Under the pieces are notes generated by a model. That model did no database searches and was not told the origin of the DNA. It saw only the letters and a list, made by a program, of their open reading frames with translations. Position numbers and translations under genes: made by a program. DNA of 64,000 bases, from assembly GCF_012986595.1 (NCBI RefSeq), contig NZ_JAAQYM010000002.1:1-64000 (forward strand), in the 5' to 3' direction. This document shows positions 8,520 to 18,427 of the stretch, piece after piece (the stretch's first letter is position 1; each line of letters starts with the position of its first letter). Source of the stretch: Pseudomonas koreensis (GTDB taxonomy: Bacteria; Pseudomonadota; Gammaproteobacteria; Pseudomonadales; Pseudomonadaceae).

Positions 8520-8577
8520 CAAGCCTTGGCACTTACTCACTGCTCGCTGAGCAACTGTTGCTAAAAAGGAACTCATC

Positions 8578-9141
8578 ATGTCGCGTCCCCTGAAAGTCGT
8601 CGCCCTGTCCGGCGGCACCTGGCGTCCGTCCCGCACTTTGGTGCTGACCCAAGCCCTGCTGGCCGAGCTGGCCGGGCACCTGTCGATCGACAGTCACCTG
8701 ATCGAACTCGGTGACATCGCCCGCCCACTGGGTGCTGCGCTGTCGCGCCAGGAACTGAGCCCTGAGGTCGAAGCCGAACTGCAAGCCATCGAACAGGCCG
8801 ATCTGCTGATCGTTGCGGCGCCGGTGTATCGCGGATCCTACCCGGGCCTGCTCAAGCATCTGTTCGACCTGATCGACCTCAATGCGCTGATCGACACCCC
8901 GGTGCTGCTGGCGGCCACTGGCGGCAGCGAGCGTCATGCGCTGGTGCTCGATCACCAACTGCGTCCGCTGTTCAGTTTCTTCCAGGCCGTGACCCTGCCG
9001 ATCGGGGTGTACGCCACCGAGGCCGATTTCGCCGACTACCAGATCACTAGCGAGCCGCTGAAAGCGCGCATCCGCCTGGCCGCCGAACGCGCCGCGCCGC
9101 TGTTCGGCACGCAAATCAAACCGTTGCTGAAAATCGCTTAA
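8578..9141 (+). CDS. msuE: NAD(P)H-dependent FMN reductase MsuE/SsuE
   Basis: This 187-residue flavodoxin-fold reductase supplies FMNH2 to the sulfonate monooxygenases encoded next to it. The N-terminal [14 protein letters not shown] is the FMN-phosphate loop, and [20 protein letters not shown] around residues 80-100 is the flavin-binding segment of the NADPH-dependent FMN reductase family. It is first in an operon with msuD (10-bp gap) and msuC and sits behind the sigma-54 promoter. I prefer the msu name because msuC and an SfnR-like gene follow; ssuE is the close alternative. Confidence 0.85.
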   Translation: MSRPLKVVALSGGTWRPSRTLVLTQALLAELAGHLSIDSHLIELGDIARPLGAALSRQELSPEVEAELQAIEQADLLIVAAPVYRGSYPGLLKHLFDLIDLNALIDTPVLLAATGGSERHALVLDHQLRPLFSFFQAVTLPIGVYATEADFADYQITSEPLKARIRLAAERAAPLFGTQIKPLLKIA

Positions 9142-9151
9142 GGAGCTGTTC

Positions 9152-10297
9152 ATGGATGTTTTCTGGTTCCTGCCAACCCACGGCGACGGCCATTACCTGG
9201 GCACCACGCAAGGCGCTCGCCCGGTGACCCTCAACTATCTGAAACAAGTGGCGCAGGCTGCCGACAGCCTCGGCTATCACGGCGTACTGATTCCCACCGG
9301 GCGCTCCTGCGAAGACTCGTGGGTGATCGCCTCGGCGCTAGTGCCATTGACCGAGCGCCTGCGTTATCTGGTGGCGATCCGCCCGGGGATCATCTCGCCA
9401 ACCGTGTCGGCACGCATGGCGGCAACCCTCGATCGACTGTCCAACGGCCGCTTGCTGATCAACGTGGTGACCGGCGGCGACCCCGACGAAAACCGTGGCG
9501 ACGGCAGCTTCCTCAGCCACAGCGAACGCTACGAAGTCACCGACGAATTCCTCAAGATCTGGCGCCGGGTGCTGCAAGGCGAATCGGTGGATTTCGAGGG
9601 CAAACACCTGAAAGTGCAGAACGCCAAAGCCTTGTATCCGCCGGTGCAGAAACCGTATCCGCCGTTGTATTTCGGCGGTTCGTCCGACGCAGCGCATGAT
9701 CTGGCCGCCGAACAAGTCGACGTGTACCTGACCTGGGGCGAACCACCCGCCGCCGTCGCCGAAAAACTCGCCGATGTGCGTGAACGCGCCGCTCGTCATG
9801 GACGCAAGGTGAAATTCGGCATCCGCCTGCACGTGATCGTCCGCGAAACCGCCGAAGACGCATGGAAAGCCGCAGACAAACTGATCGAACACATCAGCGA
9901 CGAGACCATCGAGGCGGCGCAGAAATCCTTCTCGCGCTTCGACTCCGAAGGCCAGCGGCGCATGGCGGCGTTGCACGACGGGCGTCGCGACAACCTCGAA
10001 ATCGCTCCTAACCTGTGGGCCGGTGTCGGCCTGGTCCGTGGCGGCGCCGGGACTGCGCTGGTGGGCGATCCGCAGCAAGTGGCGGCGCGGATCAAGGAGT
10101 ACGCGGACCTGGGCATCGAGAGCTTCATCTTTTCCGGCTATCCGCACCTGGAAGAGGCCTATCGCTTTGCCGAACTGGTGTTCCCGCTGCTGCCGGAACC
10201 GTACGCGAGCCTCGCCGGACGCGGCGTGACCAACCTCACCGGGCCGTTTGGCGAAATGATCGCCAACGATGTGTTGCCCGCCCAAGCCAAGGCCTGA
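9152..10297 (+). CDS. msuD: FMNH2-dependent methanesulfonate/alkanesulfonate monooxygenase MsuD
   Basis: This 381-residue protein of the bacterial luciferase-like TIM-barrel superfamily cleaves C-S bonds of sulfonates with O2 and FMNH2, releasing sulfite. The SsuD/MsuD hallmarks are the N-terminal [17 protein letters not shown], the [19 protein letters not shown] segment near residues 53-71 and [17 protein letters not shown] near residues 105-121. Length and gene order (msuE-msuD-msuC) fit MsuD of P. aeruginosa. AAGGAG lies 7 bases before ATG 9152. A REP-type palindrome follows before msuC. Confidence 0.88.
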   Translation: MDVFWFLPTHGDGHYLGTTQGARPVTLNYLKQVAQAADSLGYHGVLIPTGRSCEDSWVIASALVPLTERLRYLVAIRPGIISPTVSARMAATLDRLSNGRLLINVVTGGDPDENRGDGSFLSHSERYEVTDEFLKIWRRVLQGESVDFEGKHLKVQNAKALYPPVQKPYPPLYFGGSSDAAHDLAAEQVDVYLTWGEPPAAVAEKLADVRERAARHGRKVKFGIRLHVIVRETAEDAWKAADKLIEHISDETIEAAQKSFSRFDSEGQRRMAALHDGRRDNLEIAPNLWAGVGLVRGGAGTALVGDPQQVAARIKEYADLGIESFIFSGYPHLEEAYRFAELVFPLLPEPYASLAGRGVTNLTGPFGEMIANDVLPAQAKA

Positions 10298-10308
10298 AAA
10301 CGCCCACT

Positions 10309-10407
10309 GTAGGAGCTGCCGAAGGCTCGGGCCGCGCTCGGACGATCTTTTGACTTCGACTTATACAAGCAAGATCAACAGATCGCAGCCTTCGGCAGCT
10401 CCTACAG
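10309..10407. repeat. REP pair, family A (GGAGCTGCCGAAGGCT)
   Basis: TAGGAGCTGCCGAAGGCT at the left and its inverted copy AGCCTTCGGCAGCTCCTA at the right enclose about 60 bp, forming a large hairpin between msuD and msuC inside the operon. The left copy is partly degenerate after the core. Related elements are at 18572, 25094, 34251 and 49262. Confidence 0.85.
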
Positions 10408-10435
10408 GAAAGTTATAGAAAATAGGAGATTTGGT

Positions 10436-11623
10436 GTGACCGCCAAACCACAAAGCACCCTGCTCTCCCCGCTGCTGACTGCCCGCCAACTGGCCGCCGA
10501 ATTCGCCCTCACCGCCGTCGAACGCGACGAGCGTGGCGGTACGCCGAAGGCCGAGCGCGATGCCCTGCGCGACAGCGGCCTGCTGGCCTTGAGCATTCCC
10601 ACGCGCTACGGCGGCCTCGGCGCGCGCTGGAGCGAAACCCTGCAGGTCGTGCGCGAGTTCGCCAAGGTCGACAGTTCCATCGCCCATGTCTTCGGCTTTC
10701 ATCACCTGATGCTCGCCACCGTGCGCCTGTTCTCGCGCCCGGAACAATGGCAGCCGTGGTTCGAACAGACCGCGCGGCAGAACTGGTTCTGGGGCAACGC
10801 CCTCAACCCGCTCGACACCCGCACCGTGGTCAAGGACTGCGGTGGCTGGCGCGAGTTTTCCGGGAAGAAAAGCTTCTGCTCCGGCGCGAGCGATTCGCAG
10901 ATGTTGATCGCCTCGGCGGTGGACGAAAGTGCCGGCGGCAAATTGCTGATCGCGGCAATCCCCAGCGGTCGCAGCGGCATCACCCTGCACGATGACTGGA
11001 ACAACATCGGCCAGCGCCAGACCGACAGCGGCAGCGCCACGTTCGAGCGGGTGCGGGTCGAAGAGTCCGAGCTGCTGCTCGACCCCGGCCCGTTGAGTAC
11101 ACCGTTCGCCTGCCTGCGCCCGCTGATCGCGCAACTGACCTTCACCCACCTGTTTCTCGGCATCGCCGAAGGCGCCTTTGCAGAAGCCCGGCAATACACC
11201 CTGAGCGAAACCCGTCTGTGGCACAAATCCGCAGCCCGCAACGTGCGTGAAGACCCGTACGTACTCGCCCATTTCGGCGAGTTCTGGGTGGCGCTGGAAG
11301 GCATTCGCCTGCTGGTCGAACGGGCCGCCGCACTGCTCGATGACGCTTGGGCCAAAGGCCCGAACCTGAGTGCCGAGGAACGCGGGCAGCTGGCCACGGC
11401 GATTGCCACGGCCAAGGTCGCCGCCAGTCGTCAGGGGCTGGAGATTTGCAGCCGCTTGTTCGAAGTCACCGGCGCGCGTTCGACCCACGCCTCGCTGCGC
11501 CTGGATCGCCACTGGCGCAACCTGCGCACGCAGACCCTGCACGACCCGCTCGATTACAAACTCCATGAGCTGGGCGACTGGGCGCTGAACCAGGCGCTGC
11601 CGGTGCCGACGTTCTATTCCTGA
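10436..11623 (+). CDS. msuC: Methanesulfinate monooxygenase MsuC / SfnC-like acyl-CoA dehydrogenase-fold flavoprotein
   Basis: This 395-residue protein has the acyl-CoA dehydrogenase fold, with an N-terminal helical domain including the YGGLGARWSE stretch near residues 55-65 and a C-terminal helical bundle. In sulfur operons this branch (MsuC, SfnC, DszC-like) acts not as a dehydrogenase but as an FMNH2-dependent monooxygenase; MsuC converts methanesulfinate to methanesulfonate. The order msuE-msuD-msuC supports that assignment over a true acyl-CoA dehydrogenase. The start is a GTG at 10436 with AGGAG 7 bases upstream. A REP pair precedes it, so translation depends on its own ribosome site. 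Confidence 0.82.
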   Translation: MTAKPQSTLLSPLLTARQLAAEFALTAVERDERGGTPKAERDALRDSGLLALSIPTRYGGLGARWSETLQVVREFAKVDSSIAHVFGFHHLMLATVRLFSRPEQWQPWFEQTARQNWFWGNALNPLDTRTVVKDCGGWREFSGKKSFCSGASDSQMLIASAVDESAGGKLLIAAIPSGRSGITLHDDWNNIGQRQTDSGSATFERVRVEESELLLDPGPLSTPFACLRPLIAQLTFTHLFLGIAEGAFAEARQYTLSETRLWHKSAARNVREDPYVLAHFGEFWVALEGIRLLVERAAALLDDAWAKGPNLSAEERGQLATAIATAKVAASRQGLEICSRLFEVTGARSTHASLRLDRHWRNLRTQTLHDPLDYKLHELGDWALNQALPVPTFYS

Positions 11624-11634
11624 TCTTTCCTTTA

Positions 11635-12746
<1,112 letters not shown>

Positions 12747-12750
<4 letters not shown>

Positions 12751-13112
12751 CCCACCAGATGGCAGTGCAGCGCATCGTCATGACTGCGGGCGATGCTGCT
12801 CAACACCTGGAATGAATTGAAGATCACGGTTTTCGCCTGATGGGCGCGGATCAGTTGCCAGAAATCCTGCTCACCGCTTTCAAAACGGCTGAACGCCGCT
12901 TCCCCCGCCTCGCGGCTTTGCCATTGCAACAGGCTCAGCACCCGCCGACCGTCGTCGCTGACCTGGACGCTGGCGCTGACAAAACCTGCATAGCGCTGCG
13001 CCAGATGCTCGGTCTGCTGCGCCAGCGCCGTCACCAGCGCCGGTTGCTGACGCGGTTCGATCTCGAATTCGATCAATTGGGTAAAGCTGCGATTTTTCGC
13101 TGACGTTTGCAT
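12747..13112 (-). CDS. Antibiotic biosynthesis monooxygenase (ABM) domain protein, SoxR target
   Basis: This 121-residue single-domain protein has the ferredoxin-like ABM fold, with the pattern LIEFEIEPRQQPALVTALAQ then FVSASVQVSDDGRRVLSLLQW. ABM proteins range from quinone-forming monooxygenases to heme-degrading enzymes; the substrate here is unknown. Its promoter contains a SoxR box in an overlong 19-bp spacer, shared with the divergent soxR gene, so redox-cycling agents should induce it. This matches the soxR-adjacent small monooxygenase gene of P. aeruginosa. ATG 13112 was chosen because it follows the promoter; longer frames would run through it. The 3' end overlaps sfnR by 4 bases, tail to tail. 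Confidence 0.75.
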
Positions 13113-13161
13113 GAGAAGTCCCCATTCACCGTAAGACGCGTCTTGCGACTCGAAGGCCTGC

Positions 13162-13192
13162 AGGGTAAAACCTCTAGTTAAGTCAAGGTCAA
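13162..13192 (-). promoter_or_regulatory. SoxR-controlled promoter with SoxR box
   Basis: On the minus strand TTGACC (13192-13187) and TACCCT (13167-13162) are 19 bp apart, the overlong spacer typical of MerR-family promoters. Inside lies CCTCTAGTTAAGTCAAGG (13171-13188), which matches the enteric SoxR box CCTCAAGTTAACTTGAGG at 14 of 18 positions by my count. It faces the ABM gene and is 19 bp before soxR. Confidence 0.8.
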
Positions 13193-13206
13193 GAGTGATT
13201 TTGCCA

Positions 13207-13656
13207 ATGATCAGCAAAGAAACCCTGCATAAGCAGCTCACCGTCGGCGAAGTCGCCGCACGCAGCGGTGTGGCGGTCACCGCCCTGCACTTTTACGAAA
13301 CCAAAGGCCTGATCAAGAGCCAGCGCAATGCCGGCAATCAGCGCCGCTACCCTCGGGAAGTGTTGCGTCGGGTGGCGCTGATCAAGGTCGCGCAGCGGCT
13401 GGGCATTCCGCTGGCGGAAATCGGCGAGGCGTTGAAGAGACTTCCGGACGACCGCGCACCGACCGCGGCGGACTGGAAAGTCCTGTCCGAGCAGTGGCGC
13501 CGCGAGCTGGATGAGCGGATCAACCAGTTGACCCTGCTGCGCGACCGACTTACCGGTTGCATCGGCTGTGGCTGTCTGTCGATGGAGGCCTGTCCGCTGC
13601 GCAATCAGGGGGATGTGCTCGGTGAACAAGGGCCGGGCGCGCATTTCCTCGGTTGA
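13207..13656 (+). CDS. soxR: Redox-sensing transcriptional activator SoxR
   Basis: This 149-residue MerR-family protein has the SoxR-specific N-terminus [20 protein letters not shown], a dimerisation helix, and the [2Fe-2S] motif [17 protein letters not shown]. The four cysteines fall at residues 118, 121, 123 and 129, one less than in E. coli SoxR. Oxidation of the cluster by redox-active compounds twists the promoter and turns on targets; in pseudomonads the regulon is small and not tied to soxS. ATG 13207 is preferred over an in-frame GTG at 13195. The divergent ABM gene is the likely target through the box at 13171-13188. Confidence 0.93.
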   Translation: MISKETLHKQLTVGEVAARSGVAVTALHFYETKGLIKSQRNAGNQRRYPREVLRRVALIKVAQRLGIPLAEIGEALKRLPDDRAPTAADWKVLSEQWRRELDERINQLTLLRDRLTGCIGCGCLSMEACPLRNQGDVLGEQGPGAHFLG

Positions 13657-13762
13657 CTGCTCGTCGGGCAAAAATCCTGGCCGCGCAGACAGTTCTATAT
13701 TGAACCTTCCACAAATCCGGTGGAGCCGTACACCTCACAAAACAAAGAACAGGGAGAACGTC

Positions 13763-14221
13763 ATGAGCGTCAAACCCATTCCCGAGGGGTATCACAGCAT
13801 TACCCCGTACCTCGGCATCCTCAATGCCGCCGAAGCCATCGAGTTCTATAAAAAAGCCTTCGGCGCCACGGTGGTCATGCGCCTCGACATGCCCGACGGC
13901 CGCATCGGCCACGCTGAACTGCGGATTGGCGACAGCGCGATCATGCTCGGCACACCGTGCGATCAAGGGCCGTTGAGCGGTCCGGACGAGGCGGTATCGG
14001 TCGGTTTGCACCTGTATGTCACCGATGTCGATAAGTCCTTCCAGCGGGCGCTGGAGGCCGGGGCGACGTCGGTCTCCGAGGTCAAGGATCAGTTTTATGG
14101 TGACCGCAGCGGCACGTTCAAGGATCCGTATGGGCACCTGTGGTTTCTGGCTTCGCGCAAGGAGGATCTGACCGAGGAGCAGATCAAGCAACGGGCGATG
14201 GAGATGTTTGAACAGGGTTGA
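13763..14221 (+). CDS. VOC (glyoxalase/bleomycin-resistance) superfamily protein, PhnB-like
   Basis: The 152-residue protein has two beta-alpha-beta-beta-beta VOC modules: an N-terminal module with YLGILNAAEAIEFYKKAFGA and a C-terminal one ending in GTFKDPYGHLWFLASRKEDL. This is the PhnB/YdcE-like branch, whose members lack a known reaction in most bacteria. GGGAG lies 7 bases before ATG 13763. It stands alone 106 bp after soxR and is followed by a REP pair. The sequence does not show whether it binds a metal or a small molecule. Confidence 0.78.
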   Translation: MSVKPIPEGYHSITPYLGILNAAEAIEFYKKAFGATVVMRLDMPDGRIGHAELRIGDSAIMLGTPCDQGPLSGPDEAVSVGLHLYVTDVDKSFQRALEAGATSVSEVKDQFYGDRSGTFKDPYGHLWFLASRKEDLTEEQIKQRAMEMFEQG

Positions 14222-14244
14222 GATCTTCAGCTTTGGGCTGGCCC

Positions 14245-14315
14245 TATCGCGAGCAGGCTCACTCCTACAATTGGCACGCGTTTCAAGTGTAGGAGTGAGC
14301 CTGCTCGCGACGAGG
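14245..14315. repeat. REP pair, family B (GCGAGCAGGCTC)
   Basis: TCGCGAGCAGGCTCACTCCTAC on the left is matched by GTAGGAGTGAGCCTGCTCGCGA on the right, with about 20 bp between. Related pairs are at 22474, 27695, 35231 and 58413. Confidence 0.85.
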
Positions 14316-14428
14316 CCAGTGCGGATACATCACACTTCATGAACCGCCACACCACGCTTCACCCCTTGCCCCGAATGCCAGACACTTTCAGGATGCATCC
14401 AACCCGCACCTGAACAAGGATCAACCCG

Positions 14429-15304
14429 ATGTTTGCCGGATTCGTCAAAGACCAGCGCCACGTCAACGGCGTCGACATCGCCTACCGCCTCGGCGGCAGC
14501 GGTCCGGGTCTGTTGCTGTTGCACGGGCACCCGCAGACCCACGTGATCTGGCACAAGATTGCCGAACAACTGGCCGAGCACTTCACCGTGGTCGCCGCCG
14601 ACCTGCGCGGTTATGGCGACAGCAGCCGGCCGCCCGCCGATGAACAACACCGCCATTACTCGAAGCGGGAAATGGCCAGGGACAACCTCGAGTTGATGCA
14701 GGCGCTGGGCTTCGCGCAGTTCGCGGTGCTGGCCCACGACCGTGGCGCGCGGGTCGCCCATCGCCTGGCCCTTGATCATCCTGCTGCGGTGCAGCGAATG
14801 ATGCTGCTCGACATCGCCCCGACCCTGTCGATGTACGCGCAGACCAACGAAGCATTCGCCCGCGCCTATTGGCACTGGTTCTTCCTGATTCGCCCGGCAC
14901 CGTTGCCGGAAACCCTGATCGAAGCCGATCCCGAAACCTATTTGCGCAGCGTCATGGGCAGCCGCAGCGCCGGGCTCAAGCCGTTCACCGAGGAAGCGTT
15001 CAGCGAATACCTGCGCTGCCTCAAGCGTCCCGGCAGCGCCCGGGGCATTTGCGAGGATTACCGCGCCAGCGCCGCCATTGACCTGGAGCACGACCGCGCC
15101 GACATTGCCGCCGGCCATCAACTGAATCTGCCACTGCGCATCCTGTGGGGCGCCGACGGCACGGTCGGACGCTGCTTCGATCCGCTCAAGGAATGGCAGC
15201 AAGTAGCAACCCACGTCAGCGGCAAGGCGTTGCCGGCCGGGCATTACCTGGCCGAGGAAGTGCCTGAACAGTTGCTCGCCGAAGCCCTGGAGTTCCTGCG
15301 CTGA
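14429..15304 (+). CDS. Haloacetate (fluoroacetate) dehalogenase-like alpha/beta hydrolase
   Basis: The 291-residue hydrolase matches fluoroacetate dehalogenases at the functional positions. The nucleophile Asp104 sits in HDRG with Arg105 and Arg108 to bind the carboxylate, Asp128 is the acid in LLDIAPT, His149-Trp150 form the halide pocket in YWHWFF, and His272 is the base in GHYLAE. The spacing follows the characterised enzymes with a constant shift of about six residues. The family hydrolyses fluoroacetate or chloroacetate to glycolate; some homologues are epoxide hydrolases, but an Arg pair plus His-Trp favours a dehalogenase. It stands alone between a REP pair and a LysR gene. Confidence 0.72.
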   Translation: MFAGFVKDQRHVNGVDIAYRLGGSGPGLLLLHGHPQTHVIWHKIAEQLAEHFTVVAADLRGYGDSSRPPADEQHRHYSKREMARDNLELMQALGFAQFAVLAHDRGARVAHRLALDHPAAVQRMMLLDIAPTLSMYAQTNEAFARAYWHWFFLIRPAPLPETLIEADPETYLRSVMGSRSAGLKPFTEEAFSEYLRCLKRPGSARGICEDYRASAAIDLEHDRADIAAGHQLNLPLRILWGADGTVGRCFDPLKEWQQVATHVSGKALPAGHYLAEEVPEQLLAEALEFLR

Positions 15305-15363
15305 ATCGAGCCCTGCCTGCCGATGCTATGCTGGCGGCTTGTGCCGTCAGTGCTCGTGCCAAC

Positions 15364-16278
15364 ATGTCCCAGAACCAAGATCCTGTGCCCCTGCCCGAAG
15401 ACCTGCGCGTGCTGCTGACGGTGATCCGCAAGAGCGATTTCGCAGCCGCCGCCGATGAGCTGGGCCTGTCCCCGGCCTACGTCAGCAAACGCATCCAGAT
15501 CCTCGAATCGACCCTCGGTACCCTCCTGCTACACCGCACCAGTCGTCGCGTGTCGCTGACCGAGGACGGTGAACGGGTGCAGCGCTGGGCCTTGCGCATC
15601 CTTGATGATTTCCAGCAACTGCGCGACGACCTCGCCGACGCCCACGACAGCCCGCGCGGGCGCTTGCACATCTGCAGCAGTTTCGGCTTCGGCCGCAACC
15701 ATGTGGCGCCCGCCGTTTCGCAACTGGCCGAACTTCATCCGCAACTGCAGATTCGCCTCGACCTGTTCGACCGCGCGGTGGACATCGTCAACGAGGGCTT
15801 CGATCTGGAAATTCGTGTCGGCGACGACCTGCCTGGCCAGCACATCGGCCGGCAACTGGTGAGCAACCGTCGGGTGCTGTGCGCCGCGCCCGAGTACCTG
15901 CAACGCCACGGCACGCCGCAGACACTGGACGACTTGCAACAGCATGACTGCCTGGTGATCAAGGAGCGCGACAACGCCTTCGGCATCTGGCACCTGGACC
16001 GCGACGGCACGCCGCAAAGCGTGCGGGTCAGCGGACCGTTGTCGTCCAACAACGGCGAGATCGTCCTGCAATGGGCGCTCGACGGACGCGGCGTGTTGCT
16101 GCGCTCATTGTGGGATGTGAAGCCGTTGCTGGAACAGGGTCGATTGGTGCCGGTGCTGGCCGATTACAGCCAGAGCGCCAATGTCTGGGCGGTGTACCCG
16201 ACGCGGCTGGCCAACTCCGGGAAGTTGCGCGCGTGTGTGGAGTTTTTGCAGGGGCATTTCAAAGACTTGTCGCTGTAG
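15364..16278 (+). CDS. LysR family transcriptional regulator
   Basis: This 304-residue regulator has an N-terminal winged helix-turn-helix (residues about 10-65, with FAAAADELGLSPAYVSKRIQILE) and a C-terminal effector domain of periplasmic-binding fold. It resembles the DmlR/TtdR type that often controls organic-acid genes. It faces the leuC/leuD-like pair tail to tail, so it is a candidate regulator of that pair but not through a shared promoter. ATG 15364 is used; an in-frame start 36 bases upstream is possible since neither has a strong ribosome site. Confidence 0.82.
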   Translation: MSQNQDPVPLPEDLRVLLTVIRKSDFAAAADELGLSPAYVSKRIQILESTLGTLLLHRTSRRVSLTEDGERVQRWALRILDDFQQLRDDLADAHDSPRGRLHICSSFGFGRNHVAPAVSQLAELHPQLQIRLDLFDRAVDIVNEGFDLEIRVGDDLPGQHIGRQLVSNRRVLCAAPEYLQRHGTPQTLDDLQQHDCLVIKERDNAFGIWHLDRDGTPQSVRVSGPLSSNNGEIVLQWALDGRGVLLRSLWDVKPLLEQGRLVPVLADYSQSANVWAVYPTRLANSGKLRACVEFLQGHFKDLSL

Positions 16279-16297
16279 CGGGTTCAGTACAAAACCC

Positions 16298-16388
16298 TGT
16301 GGGAGCTGGCTTGCCAGCGAAGGCGTCAGCCCAGCCAATGTAAATGTTGGAGGTGTTGGCCTCATCGCTGGCAAGCCAGCTCCCACGG
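16298..16388. repeat. REP pair, family C (GGGAGCTGGCTTGCCAGCG)
   Basis: GTGGGAGCTGGCTTGCCAGCG on the left and CGCTGGCAAGCCAGCTCCCAC on the right form an inverted pair about 90 bp long between the LysR gene and the leuD-like gene. It is the only copy of this family in the window and may serve as a transcription end for both convergent genes. Confidence 0.85.
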
Positions 16389-16397
16389 GTTTTGTGG

Positions 16398-17012
16398 TCA
16401 GGTCAGCCATGGGTTGGCGGCCAGGTGTTCACGCTCGAACGCCTTGATCTGCTCGCGCCGCTGCAGAGTGCTGCCAATCGCACCCAGCCCCAGCAGCAGC
16501 GCGGTCTTGCGCAAGCCATCAATCTGAAAACCCATCACCTCACCGTTCGCCAGACGGATCTGTTGCGCCTCCAGATCGACACTGATCTGCGCCGTGTCCG
16601 GCTGACTCACCAGCCTACCGATGCGCTGAACCTGCGCCTCATCCAGGGTGATCAACAACACCCCGTTGCGCTGGCAGTTGTCATAAAAGATCCCGGCAAA
16701 ACGGCTGCCGATCAGCGCACGAATGCCCATTTGCTGCAGCCCCCAGACCGCGTGTTCACGGCTGGAGCCGCAACCGAAATTCGCCCCGACCACCAGAAAG
16801 CGCGCCCCCTGCCAGGCTGGCTGGTTCAGCACGAACTGCGGGTTGGGCGTGCCGTCGGCAAGAAAACGCAGGTCGAAAAACACCCCGCGATCCAGCCCTT
16901 GGCGGTCGATGCCTTTGAGGAATTGCTTGGGCATGATCACGTCAGTGTCGACGTTGGCCGCGAGCAGCGGCGCGGCCTGACCGCTGACCTGAGTGAAGGG
17001 TTGCAGGCTCAT
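16398..17012 (-). CDS. leuD: 3-isopropylmalate dehydratase small subunit paralogue (LeuD-like)
   Basis: This 204-residue protein is the swivel domain of a two-subunit aconitase-type hydratase. The family motifs NVDTDVIMPKQFL near residues 20-32 and GANFGCGSSREHAVWGL near residues 76-92 are intact. It pairs with the large-subunit gene upstream through an ATGA overlap, so the two are translationally coupled. Pseudomonads normally carry the main leuCD next to leuB, which is absent here, so this is probably a second copy. A related substrate such as citraconate or a dimethyl- or propylmalate is possible. Confidence 0.8.
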   Translation of the reverse strand: MSLQPFTQVSGQAAPLLAANVDTDVIMPKQFLKGIDRQGLDRGVFFDLRFLADGTPNPQFVLNQPAWQGARFLVVGANFGCGSSREHAVWGLQQMGIRALIGSRFAGIFYDNCQRNGVLLITLDEAQVQRIGRLVSQPDTAQISVDLEAQQIRLANGEVMGFQIDGLRKTALLLGLGAIGSTLQRREQIKAFEREHLAANPWLT

Positions 17013-18427
17013 GGGCGTTCTCCAAAGTGGCGAATGTCGGTCAGGTGACCGCTGATTGCAGCGGCGGCGACCATCGCCGGGCTCATCAGGTGGGTGCGCG
17101 CGCCGGCACCTTGCCGGCCTTCGAAATTGCGGTTGGTGCTGGAGGCGCAGCGGTCGCCGGGCGCAAGCACGTCATCGTTCATCGCCAGGCACATCGAGCA
17201 GCCGGACTGACGCCATTCAAACCCGGCATCGATGAAGATCTGCGCCAGGCCTTCGACTTCGGCCTGGGCGCGGACCTCGCTGGAACCGGGCACGATCATC
17301 GCCCGGACATGCCCGGCCACCCGCCGCCCGCGCACGACAGCGGCGGCATCGCGCAAGTCTTCGATCCGCGCGTTGGTGCAGGAGCCGATGAACGCATGAC
17401 TGATGACGATATCGCACAGCGCCATGCCCGGTTCCAGGCCCATGTAGTGGAGCGCGCGGCGCATGCCCTGACGCAGGATCGGATCGTCGAGGCGTTGCGG
17501 GTCCGGCACCTGCGCGCCGATCGCCGCCGCCTGATCGGGGCTGGTGCCCCAGGTGACCATGGGCTCCAGCAGGCTGGCGTCGAGGTGCACTTCGCGGTCG
17601 AACACCGCGCCGGGATCGCTGCGCAGTGCACGCCACTTCTGCACCCCGCGTTCCCAGAGCTCACCCTGCGGCACCCGAGGCTTGCCCTTGAGATAAGCGA
17701 AGACTTTTTCGTCCGGCGCCATGAACGCACCCCGCGCACCGGCCTCGACCGCCATGTTGCAAATGGTCATGCGGGCTTCGACGCTAAGCGCATCGATGGT
17801 CGAACCGGCGAATTCGATGACATAACCGCTGGCACCGGAGGCACCGATCTGGCCGATCAGCGCCATGATCACGTCTTTGGACGTCAGGCCCGGGGCCAGT
17901 TCGCCATCGACGGTCACACGCAGGCTTTTCAGGCGCTTGTAGACCAGGGTCTGCGAGGCCAGCAGGTGTTCGATCTCCGATGTGCCGATACCGAACCCGA
18001 ACGCCCCCAGCGCGCCGTAGGTGGTGGTGTGACTGTCGCCGGCGGCGATGACCATGCCCGGCAGAATGAAGCCTTGCTCCGGGGCGATCACATGTTCGAT
18101 GCCCTGGCGCTTGTCGAGGATGTCCAGCAGTTCGATGCCGAAGTCCCGGCAGTTTTCCGCCAGATACGACACTTGCCGCGCCCCACCCGCATCAGGCATC
18201 GCCGCCACCCGCAGCGGCGTGGTCGGGTTGACGTGATCGACCACCGCCAGCGCCGTGCCCGGCCGCCAGACCTCGCGCCCGGCGGCGCGCAAACCGCTGA
18301 AGGCCTGGGGGCTGGTGTATTCGTTGATCACTTGTCGATCGATATACAGCAGCACATGGCCCTGATCGTCGAGGCGGCACACGGTGTGCGAATCGATGTG
18401 TTTGTCATAGAGGGTTCTGGGGCTCAT
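17009..18427 (-). CDS. leuC: 3-isopropylmalate dehydratase large subunit paralogue (LeuC-like)
   Basis: This 472-residue member of the aconitase superfamily carries the three [4Fe-4S] cysteines in GSCTNARIEDL (about residue 350) and GCSMCLAMN (about 410 and 413). The substrate-binding GDSHTTTYGALGAFGFGIGTSE stretch lies near residues 125-145. It isomerises a malate-type acid with the LeuD-like partner. The N-terminal third differs clearly from the housekeeping LeuC of pseudomonads as I recall it, which supports a paralogue with its own substrate. ATG 18427 is taken over the TTG one codon upstream. No leuB or leuA gene is near. Confidence 0.82.
   Translation of the reverse strand: MSPRTLYDKHIDSHTVCRLDDQGHVLLYIDRQVINEYTSPQAFSGLRAAGREVWRPGTALAVVDHVNPTTPLRVAAMPDAGGARQVSYLAENCRDFGIELLDILDKRQGIEHVIAPEQGFILPGMVIAAGDSHTTTYGALGAFGFGIGTSEIEHLLASQTLVYKRLKSLRVTVDGELAPGLTSKDVIMALIGQIGASGASGYVIEFAGSTIDALSVEARMTICNMAVEAGARGAFMAPDEKVFAYLKGKPRVPQGELWERGVQKWRALRSDPGAVFDREVHLDASLLEPMVTWGTSPDQAAAIGAQVPDPQRLDDPILRQGMRRALHYMGLEPGMALCDIVISHAFIGSCTNARIEDLRDAAAVVRGRRVAGHVRAMIVPGSSEVRAQAEVEGLAQIFIDAGFEWRQSGCSMCLAMNDDVLAPGDRCASSTNRNFEGRQGAGARTHLMSPAMVAAAAISGHLTDIRHFGERP

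Noticed and set aside
8527..8545. TTGGCAC followed by TGCT, a second apparent sigma-54 site before msuE
   Set aside because: The distance between GG and GC is 12 bases, not 10, so the geometry is wrong. The site at 8503-8519 fits exactly.
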